Below the pieces are notes generated by a model, which saw nothing but the letters and a program-made list of their open reading frames with translations, had not been told where the DNA came from and did no database searches. Positions 8,225-16,037 of a DNA stretch of 44,907 nt are shown piece by piece. The translations under genes were made by a program, and so were the position numbers. Source of the DNA: Actinomycetes bacterium (GTDB lineage: Bacteria > Actinomycetota > Actinomycetes > Actinomycetales > Cellulomonadaceae). The stretch is from NCBI GenBank assembly GCA_023424135.1, contig JAFAEH010000217.1, positions 1 through 44,907 on the forward strand. Reading direction: 5' to 3'. Position 1 is the first letter of the stretch; each line of letters begins with the position of its first letter.

Positions 8225-8890
8225 GTGGACAGCGGCAACGGGACGACGGGCACGTCCGTGTCCGCGTCCCGTACGCGGCCGCCGCGTGCGACGCGCCCGC
8301 GGGGGTCGTACGCGAACGGGCGGGCGACGCGTCAGGACGTGCTCGACGCCGCGATGGCCCTGTTCGCGGAGGTCGGGTACCGCTCGGCGTCGCTGCGCGA
8401 GGTCGCCACGCGCGTCGGCATCTCCCACTCCGGGCTGCTGCACCACTTCGGCAGCAAGTCCGGCCTCCTGACGGCCGTGCTCGCGCGTCGCGACGAGATC
8501 GACCAGGCGGCGATCGACGCGGACGTCGACGCGGGGCAGGACGTGCTGTCGGCGCTGGTGCACGTCGTCGAGCGCAACGCGGACAGCCCGCAGCTCGTCC
8601 AGCTCTTCGCGACGCTCTCTGCCGAGGCGACCGCACCGGACCACCCCGCGCACGCCTACTTCCAGCAGCGCTACGCCGAGCTGGTCGAGCGGGTCGAGGC
8701 GCACCTCGTGGAGCTCGCCTCGGCAGGGCGGCTGCGTGCGGGCGCCGATCCGGCGGCTGGCGCGCGCGTGGTGGTCGCGACGATGGACGGTCTGCAGGTC
8801 CAGTGGCTGCTCGCGCGCGCGTCGGGCGGCGCGGTCGACATGGCCGCGGGCCTGCGCGCGCTCCTCGCCACGCTCGTCGTCCCCGCCTGA
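8225..8890 (+). CDS. TetR/AcrR family transcriptional regulator
   Basis: A 221-aa one-component regulator. The DNA-binding domain covers about residues 30-80: RQDVLDAAMALFAEVGYRSA, then a recognition helix region VGISHSGLLHHFGSKSGL. The rest is a helical ligand-binding and dimer domain. The start is a GTG at 8225 that leaves a basic, Ser/Arg-rich N-terminal arm; the ribosome site is weak and GATGCT lies six nt upstream, so it may be leaderless. It is convergent with the GH3 beta-glucosidase gene, whose promoter carries a palindromic operator, so regulation of that gene by a sugar-related ligand is a reasonable guess, not shown by sequence. Confidence 0.85.
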   Translation: MDSGNGTTGTSVSASRTRPPRATRPRGSYANGRATRQDVLDAAMALFAEVGYRSASLREVATRVGISHSGLLHHFGSKSGLLTAVLARRDEIDQAAIDADVDAGQDVLSALVHVVERNADSPQLVQLFATLSAEATAPDHPAHAYFQQRYAELVERVEAHLVELASAGRLRAGADPAAGARVVVATMDGLQVQWLLARASGGAVDMAAGLRALLATLVVPA

Positions 8891-8929
8891 CCCCGCACCT
8901 CCCGCTCGCGGGGAGCGGGAGGTGCGGGG
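8891..8929. terminator. Bidirectional 17-bp hairpin terminator
   Basis: CCCCGCACCTCCCGCTC (8891-8907), 5-nt loop, exact complement at 8913-8929. It begins directly after the tetR stop and lies before the convergent GH3 stop, so it can serve both genes. There is no T-tract. Confidence 0.8.
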
Positions 8930-8935
8930 CGCTGG

Positions 8936-11203
8936 TCAGGGGTGCGGTGTGCGGGCGGCGGCGACCAGGGCGTCGAGGTCGTCCGCGTCCAGCCCCGTGA
9001 GGCCGAAGTCGGCGACGACGCGCAGCGGCATCTGCTGCACCATCGCGGCCATCGTCTCGTCGAGCTCGGGGATCTCGGCGCGGGCGGCCGACGACGCCTC
9101 GGCGAGCAGCGGCGACCCGACGGGGTGCGCCTGCCACTCGCCGATCGTCGAGTCGGCCGTCAGCTCGCCCCACAGCGGCTCGCCCACCACGTCGACGGAC
9201 GCCGTGGCACGCACGTCACGGGACGACGCGCCGACCTCGACGACGAACTCGCCGCCCTCGACGGCCCACCGGCGCAGGCCCGGGTGCCAGTACGCCAGTG
9301 CGCGCGCACCGAGCTCGAACGTCACGACGCGCGACTCGCCGGCGGCCAGGTCGACCGGCGTGAACGCGCGCAGCTCGCGCACGGGGCGCTGGACCGACGC
9401 CTGCGGGTCGGCGACGTACACCTGCACGACCTCGCGGCCCGCACGCGTCCCCGTGTTGGTGAGCGTGACGGCGACGTCGACGCGCACGTCGGCGCCCTGG
9501 CCGTGGACGTCCACCCGCAGGTCGTCGTACGCGAACGTCGTGTACGACAGCCCGTGGCCGAACGGGTACGCGACGTCCACGTCCCGTGTGTCGTACCAGC
9601 GGTAGCCGACGAGCACGCCCTCCCCGTAGCGCACGTGCCCGGCCTCGCCGGGGAAGTTCCCGAACGCGGGGGTGTCGTGCAGGCGGTGCGGGATCGTCTC
9701 GGTGAGCCGCCCGCCGGGCTCGCGCACACCGAGCAGCACGTCGGCCACGGCCGACCCGCCGGCCTGCCCGCCGAGCCACGTCTCGAGGACCGCGGGCACG
9801 CGCTCGCGCCACGGCAGCGACACCGCGGAGCCGTTGGCGAGCACGACGACGACGCGCGGGTTGGCCGCGGCGACGGCCTCCAGCACGCGGACCTGGTTGT
9901 CCGGCAGGCCCAGCCGGGGGCGGTCGTAGCCCTCGGACTCGTCGGGGCCGGGCAGACCGAGGGCGACGACGACGGTCGCGGCGTCGCGCGCGGCGTCGAC
10001 CGCCGCGGCGAGCAGGGCGTCGTCGTCGCCGTCGGGGCCGCCCTCGATCGTGAAGCCGGCCTCGAAGCGGACGGTCGGGTCGAGCGCCCGCAGCGCGCCG
10101 AGCGCGTCGTCGAGCCGCGTGGGGTTGACCTGCGAGGACCCGGCGCCCTGGTAGCGGGGCGTGCGGGCGAACTCGCCGACGACGAGCAGCCCGTCGGTGC
10201 CGGTCAGCGGCAGCAGGGGTGCGCCGTCGACGGGCTCGTTGCGCAGCAGCACGGTGCCGGCGGCGGCGGCCTCGCGCGCGAGCTCGTGGTGGGCGTCGGC
10301 GTCGACCGTGCCGGCGTCGGCGAGTGCCGGCTGGGCGCGTGCGACGAGGTGCAGCACCCGGCGGGCCGCCTGGTCGAGCACGGCCTCGTCGAGCCGTCCG
10401 TCGCGCACGGCCGCCACGACCTCGTCGTCCGGCCGTGAACCGGCCCCGGGCATCTGCAGGTCGAGCCCGGCGCTGAGCGCGGGGACCCGCCCGCGCACGG
10501 CGCCCCAGTCGGAGACGACGAGCCCGTCGAAGCCCCACTCGTCCCGCAGCACCTGCGTGAGCAGCCAGTGGTTCTCGGCCGCGTAGGTGCCGTTGACCCG
10601 GTTGTACGCGCACATCACGGTCCACGGACGGGCGTGGGTGACGACGCGCTCGAAGGCCGGCAGGTAGATCTCGCGCAGCGTGCGCTCGTCGACGTCGGCG
10701 GACACGCGCATGCGGTCCGTCTCCTGGTTGTTGGCGGCGAAGTGCTTGAGCGACGTCCCGACGCCCTGCGACTGGATCCCCTCGACGAGCGCGGCGGCGA
10801 GCACGCCCGAGACGTGCGGGTCCTCCGAGACGTACTCGAAGTTGCGGCCGCACAGCGGGGTGCGCTTGATGTTGACGCCCGGGCCGAGCAGGACGGCGAC
10901 GTCGTTGGCGCGGGTCTCGCGGCCCAGCGCCTCGCCGACGCGCCGCAGCAGCGCGGGGTCCCACGACGAGCCGAGCGCGGCGGCGGTCGGGAAGCAGGTG
11001 GCGGGGACGGACTCGTTCAGGCCGAGGTGGTCGGCTGCGGCGGCCTGCTTGCGCAGCCCGTGCGGGCCGTCGGTCACCATGACGGGCGGGACGCCGAGGC
11101 GCTCGACACCCTTCGTGTGCCAGAAGTCGAGGCCGGACGTCAGCGACGCCTTCTCCTCCAGCGTCAGCTCGGCCAGGACGTGCTCGACGTCGAACGGGGC
11201 CAC
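8936..11203 (-). CDS. Glycoside hydrolase family 3 beta-glucosidase
   Basis: A 755-aa retaining glycosidase. The (beta/alpha)8 domain has KHFAANNQE (153-161) and the nucleophile aspartate in SDWGA (232). A second alpha/beta domain begins near residue 320, and a C-terminal fibronectin-III-like domain follows with YPFGHGLSYTTF near residue 545. There is no signal peptide, so it probably cleaves imported cello- or other beta-gluco-oligosaccharides in the cytosol; beta-xylosidase activity is an alternative within GH3. The start is GTG at 11203 with GGAGG eight nt upstream. Transcription is probably controlled at a palindrome overlapping its -35 box. Confidence 0.93.
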   Translation of the reverse strand: MAPFDVEHVLAELTLEEKASLTSGLDFWHTKGVERLGVPPVMVTDGPHGLRKQAAAADHLGLNESVPATCFPTAAALGSSWDPALLRRVGEALGRETRANDVAVLLGPGVNIKRTPLCGRNFEYVSEDPHVSGVLAAALVEGIQSQGVGTSLKHFAANNQETDRMRVSADVDERTLREIYLPAFERVVTHARPWTVMCAYNRVNGTYAAENHWLLTQVLRDEWGFDGLVVSDWGAVRGRVPALSAGLDLQMPGAGSRPDDEVVAAVRDGRLDEAVLDQAARRVLHLVARAQPALADAGTVDADAHHELAREAAAAGTVLLRNEPVDGAPLLPLTGTDGLLVVGEFARTPRYQGAGSSQVNPTRLDDALGALRALDPTVRFEAGFTIEGGPDGDDDALLAAAVDAARDAATVVVALGLPGPDESEGYDRPRLGLPDNQVRVLEAVAAANPRVVVVLANGSAVSLPWRERVPAVLETWLGGQAGGSAVADVLLGVREPGGRLTETIPHRLHDTPAFGNFPGEAGHVRYGEGVLVGYRWYDTRDVDVAYPFGHGLSYTTFAYDDLRVDVHGQGADVRVDVAVTLTNTGTRAGREVVQVYVADPQASVQRPVRELRAFTPVDLAAGESRVVTFELGARALAYWHPGLRRWAVEGGEFVVEVGASSRDVRATASVDVVGEPLWGELTADSTIGEWQAHPVGSPLLAEASSAARAEIPELDETMAAMVQQMPLRVVADFGLTGLDADDLDALVAAARTPHP

Positions 11204-11238
11204 GGTGCACCTCCACGTGCGGGGTCGGGTGGCTCCAC

Positions 11239-11267
11239 AGTAGCGCGAATACCAACCAGCTGGTCAA
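11239..11267 (-). promoter_or_regulatory. GH3 gene promoter with overlapping palindromic operator
   Basis: On the minus strand TTGACC (11267-11262) and GCTACT (11244-11239) are 17 bp apart and look like -35/-10 boxes. The perfect palindrome ACCAGCTGGT (11255-11264) overlaps the -35 box, a normal place for a repressor. The nearby TetR protein is the obvious candidate, but no copy is seen at its own gene. Confidence 0.6.
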
Positions 11268-11326
11268 TGTTCGCGGAGGTGTGGCTCGCAGGCACGCTCG
11301 TCCCCGAGGTGGCAGCATGCGAGGGC

Positions 11327-12067
11327 ATGCCCCCCGTCGCGTCCGCCGTGCTGCTCGCCGCCCCCGCCGCCGACGGCGGACTGACCGGGCTCGCCGGGTG
11401 GGTCGTGTCCGTCATCGAGGCGCTCGGGCCCGTCGGCGTCGGGCTGCTCGTCGCGCTCGAGAACCTCTTCCCGCCCATCCCGTCCGAGGTCGTCCTCCCC
11501 GTCGCCGGCTACGTCGCGTCGCAGGGCGGCATGTCGCTGGGCTGGGCGGTCGCGTCGGCGACCGTCGGGGCGGTCGTCGGCGCGTGGGCCCTGTACGGCC
11601 TCGGCGCCTGGGTCGGACGCGTCCGGATCCGGCGCTGGCTCGCACGCGTCCCCCTCATGGAGGTCGAGGACCTCGACCGCGCCGAGGCGTGGTTCGAGCG
11701 GCACGGCGGCCTGGCCGTGCTCGTCGGCCGGTGCGTCCCCGTCGTGCGGAGCCTCATCTCCGTACCCGCGGGGGTCGAGCGGATGCCGCTGGGCAGGTTC
11801 ACCCTCTACACGCTCGTCGGGTCCGCCGTCTGGAACGGCGGGCTCGTGTGGGCGGGGTACGCGCTCGGGTCGCAGTGGGAGGACGTCGGACGCTACAGCG
11901 ACGTGCTCAACGGCGTCGTCTACCTCGTGATCGTCGTGCTGCTGGTCCACTTCGTCTGGACGCGGACGGGCGCCCGCGCGCAGCGCCGCCGCGCGGCCCG
12001 CACGTCCGCCCCCGACGCCCCCGACACCCCCGACACCCCCGACACCCCCACCGACCCACGCCCCTGA
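11327..12067 (+). CDS. DedA family membrane protein
   Basis: A 246-aa polytopic inner-membrane protein of the DedA/VTT (SNARE-associated) superfamily; members are implicated in lipid-carrier and phospholipid flipping. Visible signatures: ENLFPPIPSEVVLPVAGYVA (about residues 46-65) and VGRCVPVVRSLISVPAG (about 133-149), which form the re-entrant loops, with membrane helices between and after. The tail is hydrophilic, ending in a PDT repeat encoded by 9-bp tandem units. I chose ATG 11327 with GAGGG just upstream; longer readings run into the GH3 promoter. It ends convergently with the septum-formation genes across two REP-like repeats. Confidence 0.9.
   Translation: MPPVASAVLLAAPAADGGLTGLAGWVVSVIEALGPVGVGLLVALENLFPPIPSEVVLPVAGYVASQGGMSLGWAVASATVGAVVGAWALYGLGAWVGRVRIRRWLARVPLMEVEDLDRAEAWFERHGGLAVLVGRCVPVVRSLISVPAGVERMPLGRFTLYTLVGSAVWNGGLVWAGYALGSQWEDVGRYSDVLNGVVYLVIVVLLVHFVWTRTGARAQRRRAARTSAPDAPDTPDTPDTPTDPRP
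12011..12046 (+). repeat. 9-bp coding tandem repeat (CCCGACACC x4)
   Basis: Four units of CCCGACRCC inside the 3' end of the DedA gene encode the PDA/PDT repeats of the tail. Slippage here would change tail length in steps of three residues without disturbing frame. Confidence 0.8.
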
Positions 12068-12080
12068 CCCCCTCCTTGGC

Positions 12081-12152
12081 GCGAGAGTGCGATCGGATCG
12101 CTCTCTCGCGATCTGTGGTGGTGTGAGAGCGCGATCGGATCGCTCTCTCGCG
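12081..12152. repeat. REP-like palindromic repeat family, copies C and D
   Basis: Copies at 12081-12110 and 12122-12152 both read GAGAGNGCGATCGGATCGCT on the plus strand (direct orientation, start-to-start 41 bp). Each is an imperfect palindrome able to form a hairpin. They lie between the convergent DedA and septum-formation-domain genes. Confidence 0.87.
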
Positions 12153-12171
12153 CAGGGGAGCGGGGCGTGGG

Positions 12172-12762
12172 TCAGGAGGCGGGGGTGGCGGTGCCGTCGA
12201 CGTAGGAGCCGGTGACCGGCGTGGGCGGGACCGCGAGGCACAGGCCGGTGCGGTCACCCGCCGACCAGCCCTGCTCGGTCGGTGCCCATGTGACGAGTCG
12301 GACACCGGCGGCGACCTCGTCCTCGCGCAGGACGCACGCGCGCACGACGCGGGCGTGCGCGGCGTCCTGCCCGGGCCACACCGCCGCCGGGTCGAACGCG
12401 AACTGCGCGACCACCTGCGCGGCGTGCTCCTGTGCGCACGGCACGACCTGCACGCGCTCGACGGAGCCGTCGCCCGGCAACGTCGCCAGGCACGACCCGG
12501 TGACGAGCTGCACGGCGTACGCCTCGGTCGGCTCGGCGATGTCGGCGGGCAGCGGGCGGCTGCGGGCCGCGGTCACCGCGCGCGTCCCGACGACCGCGCC
12601 GACGGCCAGGACGGCGACCACGCCGACGGCGACACCGGCGACGACCCGTCGTCGCCGGGCGCGGGTCTGCGTCGCGGCGGCCTCCTGCCAGCCCGCCGCG
12701 TAGTACGTCGGCGGGTCGAGGTCCTCCGGGACGTCGTCGCCCGGGCCGTCGGGGGACGTCAG
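12172..12762 (-). CDS. Single-pass membrane protein with septum-formation (PF13845-like) domain
   Basis: About 196 aa: a hydrophilic N-terminus, one membrane helix rich in V/A/G (about residues 40-62) and an extracytoplasmic domain with TGSCLATLPG, QVVPCAQEHAAQVV, an internal cysteine and a final LCLAV. This C...PCxxxH pattern is typical of actinobacterial septum-formation-family proteins, whose function is poorly known. No ATG or GTG exists between the upstream stop and the membrane helix. The most plausible start is CTG at 12762, overlapping the TGA of the upstream gene as CTGA, with a G-rich site before it. The start is therefore uncertain; the reading frame is well supported. Confidence 0.72.
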   Translation of the reverse strand: MTSPDGPGDDVPEDLDPPTYYAAGWQEAAATQTRARRRRVVAGVAVGVVAVLAVGAVVGTRAVTAARSRPLPADIAEPTEAYAVQLVTGSCLATLPGDGSVERVQVVPCAQEHAAQVVAQFAFDPAAVWPGQDAAHARVVRACVLREDEVAAGVRLVTWAPTEQGWSAGDRTGLCLAVPPTPVTGSYVDGTATPAS

Positions 12763-14042
12763 GACGACGTCCCCGAGCCGACCGGCCCCTCGAGGCCGGC
12801 CCCCTCGTCGTCGTAGAACACGCAGTACCCGGTGACCTGCCCGGCGATGACCTGGTCGGGGTGCGGGAGCCACACGTCGCTCCAGCCCCACGCCAGCAGG
12901 TCGGGGTCGATCGCGTCGATCGCGGCGTCGCACTGCGCGTACGCCTCGGACCACACCGGGTCGTCGACCGTGAGATCGGTCGACGGCACGCCCGTCGTGG
13001 TGAGCAGCGTGACGACCTCGGCCCCGTGGGGCTGGTCGCACGGCACGACGACCGCGTCGGACAGGTCGTAGTAGTCCGGCAGCGCCTCCCAGCACGTGCC
13101 GGCGGTGACGTCCTGCGGCAGCGTGTACTGCGGGAGCGTGTCGTAGGTGCCGGTGTCCCCGCCGAGCCCCTCGAGCTGCTCGGTCAGGTCGTCGAGCAGG
13201 CCGTCGAGGTCGCCCGTCGACCCGCCGCCGCCCTCGAGACCCTCCAGGCCCTCGAGCGCCTCCTGGAGCTGCTGGCTGCCGAGCGCGTCCTGTGCGTCCT
13301 GCGCGGTCTGCGCGCCCCACTGGACCAGCGCGACGAAGAGCCAGACGATCGCGGCAAGCACGAGGGTGCCGAGCGCGCCGAGCACGATGCCCGCGATCGC
13401 CATGCCACGGCCGCGCGCGCCCGTGCGCCGGATGCGCGACAGCGAGCCGATCCCCAGCCCGATGCCGACCGGGCCCGTGAGCCCACCCAGCAGCACGAGA
13501 CCGCCCAGCGAGGTGACGAGCGAGGCCACCGCCAGGCCGTCCGTCGGCTGCGGCGGTGCCCACGGCGAGCCCGGTGCGCCTGGTGCGCCGTACCCGGGGC
13601 CGGGCGTCCCAGGGCCGCCGTACCCCGCGTAACCCGGCGGGGGTGCGGCCGGGCCGCCGGGGCCGGGTGCGCCGTACGGGGGTGCACCTGCGGGTGTGCC
13701 GTACGCGGGTGCGCCGCCCGGGGCGCCGTAGACGGGCGCCGGGGGCGGGACGGGCGTACCGGCGGGGGTCCCCGTGCCGGTCGTCGACGACGCGGGTACC
13801 GACCACGGGTCGTGCGGTGCGGCCGGGATCCCGAGCGCGGGCGTCGACGGACCGGCGGGGGTCCCGCGGCCGCCGGGGACGACCGACGGCGGGTTCCACG
13901 TCAGGGGCTGGGTGTCCCCGGCTCCCGGCGTGATCTGCTGGGTGTCCCCGGCGCCCGGCGCCGGGCTGTCGTCCGCGCCGGGCGGGGGCGGCACGGGGAC
14001 GGAGCCCTCGGTCGAGGGGTCCGTGCCAGGTGTCGACGTCAT
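12759..14042 (-). CDS. DUF4190 / septum-formation family membrane protein
   Basis: A 427-aa protein: a long Pro/Gly/Ala/Tyr-rich cytoplasmic N-terminus (residues 1-165, with repeated YGAPG/YGTPA motifs), two membrane helices of DUF4190 type (about 168-240, with the linker SLSRIRRTGARGRGM), an acidic low-complexity linker, and an extracytoplasmic domain with AGTCWEALPDY and VVPCDQPHGAEVV as in PF13845. It may act in the cell envelope or at division sites, which is inference from the family name only. ATG 14042 is preceded at 7 nt by TAGGTT, suggesting a leaderless transcript. It is followed by the related gene at 12762, probably a duplication. Confidence 0.82.
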   Translation of the reverse strand: MTSTPGTDPSTEGSVPVPPPPGADDSPAPGAGDTQQITPGAGDTQPLTWNPPSVVPGGRGTPAGPSTPALGIPAAPHDPWSVPASSTTGTGTPAGTPVPPPAPVYGAPGGAPAYGTPAGAPPYGAPGPGGPAAPPPGYAGYGGPGTPGPGYGAPGAPGSPWAPPQPTDGLAVASLVTSLGGLVLLGGLTGPVGIGLGIGSLSRIRRTGARGRGMAIAGIVLGALGTLVLAAIVWLFVALVQWGAQTAQDAQDALGSQQLQEALEGLEGLEGGGGSTGDLDGLLDDLTEQLEGLGGDTGTYDTLPQYTLPQDVTAGTCWEALPDYYDLSDAVVVPCDQPHGAEVVTLLTTTGVPSTDLTVDDPVWSEAYAQCDAAIDAIDPDLLAWGWSDVWLPHPDQVIAGQVTGYCVFYDDEGAGLEGPVGSGTSS

Positions 14043-14127
14043 GGACGGCAACCTAGCGGAGCGCGCAGCCCCGCCGACGTCACGGCGACCGGCGTCCGGC
14101 CCCCGTCACCTGTCCGGTGCGTCACGT

Positions 14128-14916
14128 TCACCCGATCTCCAGGATGACCGGCACGTGGTCGGACGGCTGCTTGCCCTTGCGCTCGTCCCGGTCGATGCGG
14201 ACACCGCTCACGCGTGCGGCGAGCGCGGGGCTCGCGTACGTGAGGTCGATGCGCATGCCCTCGTTCCGCGGGAAGCGCAGCTGCTGGTAGTCCCAGTACG
14301 TGTAGGTGTGCTCGGCGGGCACGTGCACGCGCGAGACCTCGGTGTACCCGGCGGTGGCGAACGCCTCGAACGCGTCGCGCTCGGCCGGGGTCACGTGGGT
14401 GCGTCCCGCGAAGAACCCGATGTCCCACACGTCGGTGTCGAGCGGTGCGATGTTCCAGTCGCCCACCATCGCGACCTGCGTGGCCGGGTCGTCGGCGAGC
14501 CAGCCCTGCGCCGCGTCGCGCAGCGCCGCGAGCCAGTCGAGCTTGTACGTGTAGTGCGGGTCGCCGATCTCGCGCCCGTTCGGCACGTACAGGCTCCACA
14601 CGCGCACGCCCCCGCACGTCGCACCGAGCGCCCGCGCCTCGGCGGCGCCGGGGTCGCCCCACGTCGGCTGACCGGGGAACCCGCGTGCGACGTCGTCCAG
14701 CCCGACGCGTGAGATCACCGCGACACCGTTCCACTGCGAGTACCCGTGCGTCGCGACCTCGTACCCGAGCGCCTCGAACGGCTCGCGCGGGAACGCCTCG
14801 TCCTTGACCTTCGTCTCCTGCAGCGCGAGCACGTCGACGTCCGCCCGCTGCAGGAAGGCCACGGCGCGGTCCACGCGCGCCCGCACGGAGTTGATGTTCC
14901 AGGTCGCCAGTCGCAT
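14128..14916 (-). CDS. xthA: Exodeoxyribonuclease III (AP endonuclease)
   Basis: A 262-aa member of the endonuclease/exonuclease/phosphatase family that acts in base-excision repair by cutting at abasic sites and trimming 3' ends. Motifs in order: MRLATWNINSVRAR (start), LALQETK (metal-binding Glu), WSLYVPNGRE, VGDWNIAP (Asp/Asn), a loop ending RIDLTYAS, and the catalytic SDHVPV near the C-terminus. The 5' end is fixed by the conserved MRLATWN; TAGCCT lies 8 nt upstream, which suggests a leaderless mRNA. Longer readings add non-homologous residues. Confidence 0.95.
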   Translation of the reverse strand: MRLATWNINSVRARVDRAVAFLQRADVDVLALQETKVKDEAFPREPFEALGYEVATHGYSQWNGVAVISRVGLDDVARGFPGQPTWGDPGAAEARALGATCGGVRVWSLYVPNGREIGDPHYTYKLDWLAALRDAAQGWLADDPATQVAMVGDWNIAPLDTDVWDIGFFAGRTHVTPAERDAFEAFATAGYTEVSRVHVPAEHTYTYWDYQQLRFPRNEGMRIDLTYASPALAARVSGVRIDRDERKGKQPSDHVPVILEIG

Positions 14917-15098
14917 GGTGCCCGAGGCTACCGACCACCACCGACGTCGCTGCCCACCGAGTGGCAACGACGTGCGACGAGCACGGCGGCCGATGCCGGT
15001 GATGGGCGTGCTCGCGCACGGCGACCACGGCCGACACCGGTGAGCCCGTCACCGGGACGCTGAATCCGTCGCGGGTGCACCCTCCCGGTCGCCGTCGC

Positions 15099-15420
15099 TC
15101 AGCCGAGCGTGACCTCGACGCCACCCGAGAACGGCGAGCCGTGGAGCTCGGTGTTCGGGCGCGGCGGCCGCCGGGACGTCGAACACCACCGTGCCCTGAA
15201 CACTGTTGCCCGGGTTGAGGAACGACTGCGCGTCGCCCAGGTAGATCGCGGCCGACGTGTCCGCGGAGCGCGTGCGACCCAGCGTGTCGGTGAGCTTCTG
15301 GCTGCTGCCGTCGAAGTACTGGGCCTCGCGGCCGATGTTGTTCACCGTGACGTGCACCAGCAGGAACTGCCCCTACGCATCCTGGCCGAACACGTCGTCG
15401 CCGACACGCGCGACGCTCGG
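15099..15420 (-). pseudogene. Decayed DUF4352 domain protein
   Basis: The minus strand encodes an almost complete DUF4352 (immunoprotective/telokin-like Ig fold) domain in pieces: PSVARVGDDVFGQDA, then an in-frame TAG at about 15373-15375 where a Gln/Lys codon is expected, then GQFLLVHVTVNNIG and GSSQKLTDTLGRTRSADTSA. After FDVPAAAAP the reading shifts by one base (one extra C in a CCC run near 15150) to give NTELHGSPFSGGVEVTLG and a stop at 15099. The N-terminal lipoprotein signal and linker are missing. Two independent lesions plus a missing 5' part argue for a genuine pseudogene rather than a sequencing error. Confidence 0.8.
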
Positions 15421-15486
15421 CTCGACGCCCGGATGCTCGCCGCCGTCGGCGCGGCCGTGGCGCTCGTCTGGCGCCGTCGGTAACCC

Positions 15487-15849
15487 GTGGCGATCTGCCT
15501 CGCTGCCGCGGGCGTCGCCGTGGTGCTGCCGGTCAGCGGATGCGCGGCTCTGCTCGCGCTGCCGTGGGTGTTCGCGTCCCTCGCCCGGGACTGGTCACGT
15601 GAGGGCGACGTCGTCATGCGGTCGGAGGTGGACGAGGTCACGGGCCGACGCGACCACCTGCCGACCGCGCGCGAGCTCGAGATCGCGCGAGCCGTCGCGG
15701 AAGGCCTCTCCAACGCAGAGATCGCCCGGCGCGTGTTCGTGTCCGAGGCGACCGTGAAGACGCACCTGGGCCGGGCGATGGACAAGGTCGGCGTCGGGAG
15801 CCGGGTGCAGCTCGCGGTGCTGGTGGACCGAGCAGGGGGCGTGGGCTGA
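15487..15849 (+). CDS. LuxR-type HTH protein lacking a receiver domain, probably truncated
   Basis: A 120-aa reading frame. Residues about 58-115 form a clear LuxR/NarL DNA-binding domain: LPTARELEIARAVAEGLSN, then AEIARRVFVSEATVKTHLG. The N-terminal half is a hydrophobic segment (LAAAGVAVVLPVSGCAALLA) and then a charged stretch, with none of the aspartates of a response-regulator receiver. The start is a GTG at 15487 directly after a TAA that ends another hydrophobic frame (MLAAVGAAVALVWRRR). It may be a membrane-associated regulator or the end of a larger gene broken upstream; the adjacent DUF4352 debris favours the second view. Confidence 0.6.
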   Translation: MAICLAAAGVAVVLPVSGCAALLALPWVFASLARDWSREGDVVMRSEVDEVTGRRDHLPTARELEIARAVAEGLSNAEIARRVFVSEATVKTHLGRAMDKVGVGSRVQLAVLVDRAGGVG

Positions 15850-16037
15850 AGTCACGAGCCGGTGCGTGCTGCTCGTCTTCCGTCGTCGAGGTGTCTGACG
15901 CGCCGCGACCGCCGCGACCTCAGGATCACCCGCGAGTCCCGGATGCGGCGGGTGCGTGCGTGGCACGATCCCGGTGTCGACGTCCGTCTGACGGGGGCCA
16001 TCGGTCCGAGCGGTCGTCGCGCCGAGGGAGGCGCCGG

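Noticed and set aside
5415..9173. 1252-codon minus-strand frame opposite clpB
   Set aside because: No domain recognisable; exact shadow of the clpB coding frame in very high-GC DNA.
11255..11264. ACCAGCTGGT considered as a LacI/CebR operator
   Set aside because: LacI-family operators of this group usually carry a central CG and are longer; no LacI gene is nearby, so a TetR-type site is preferred.
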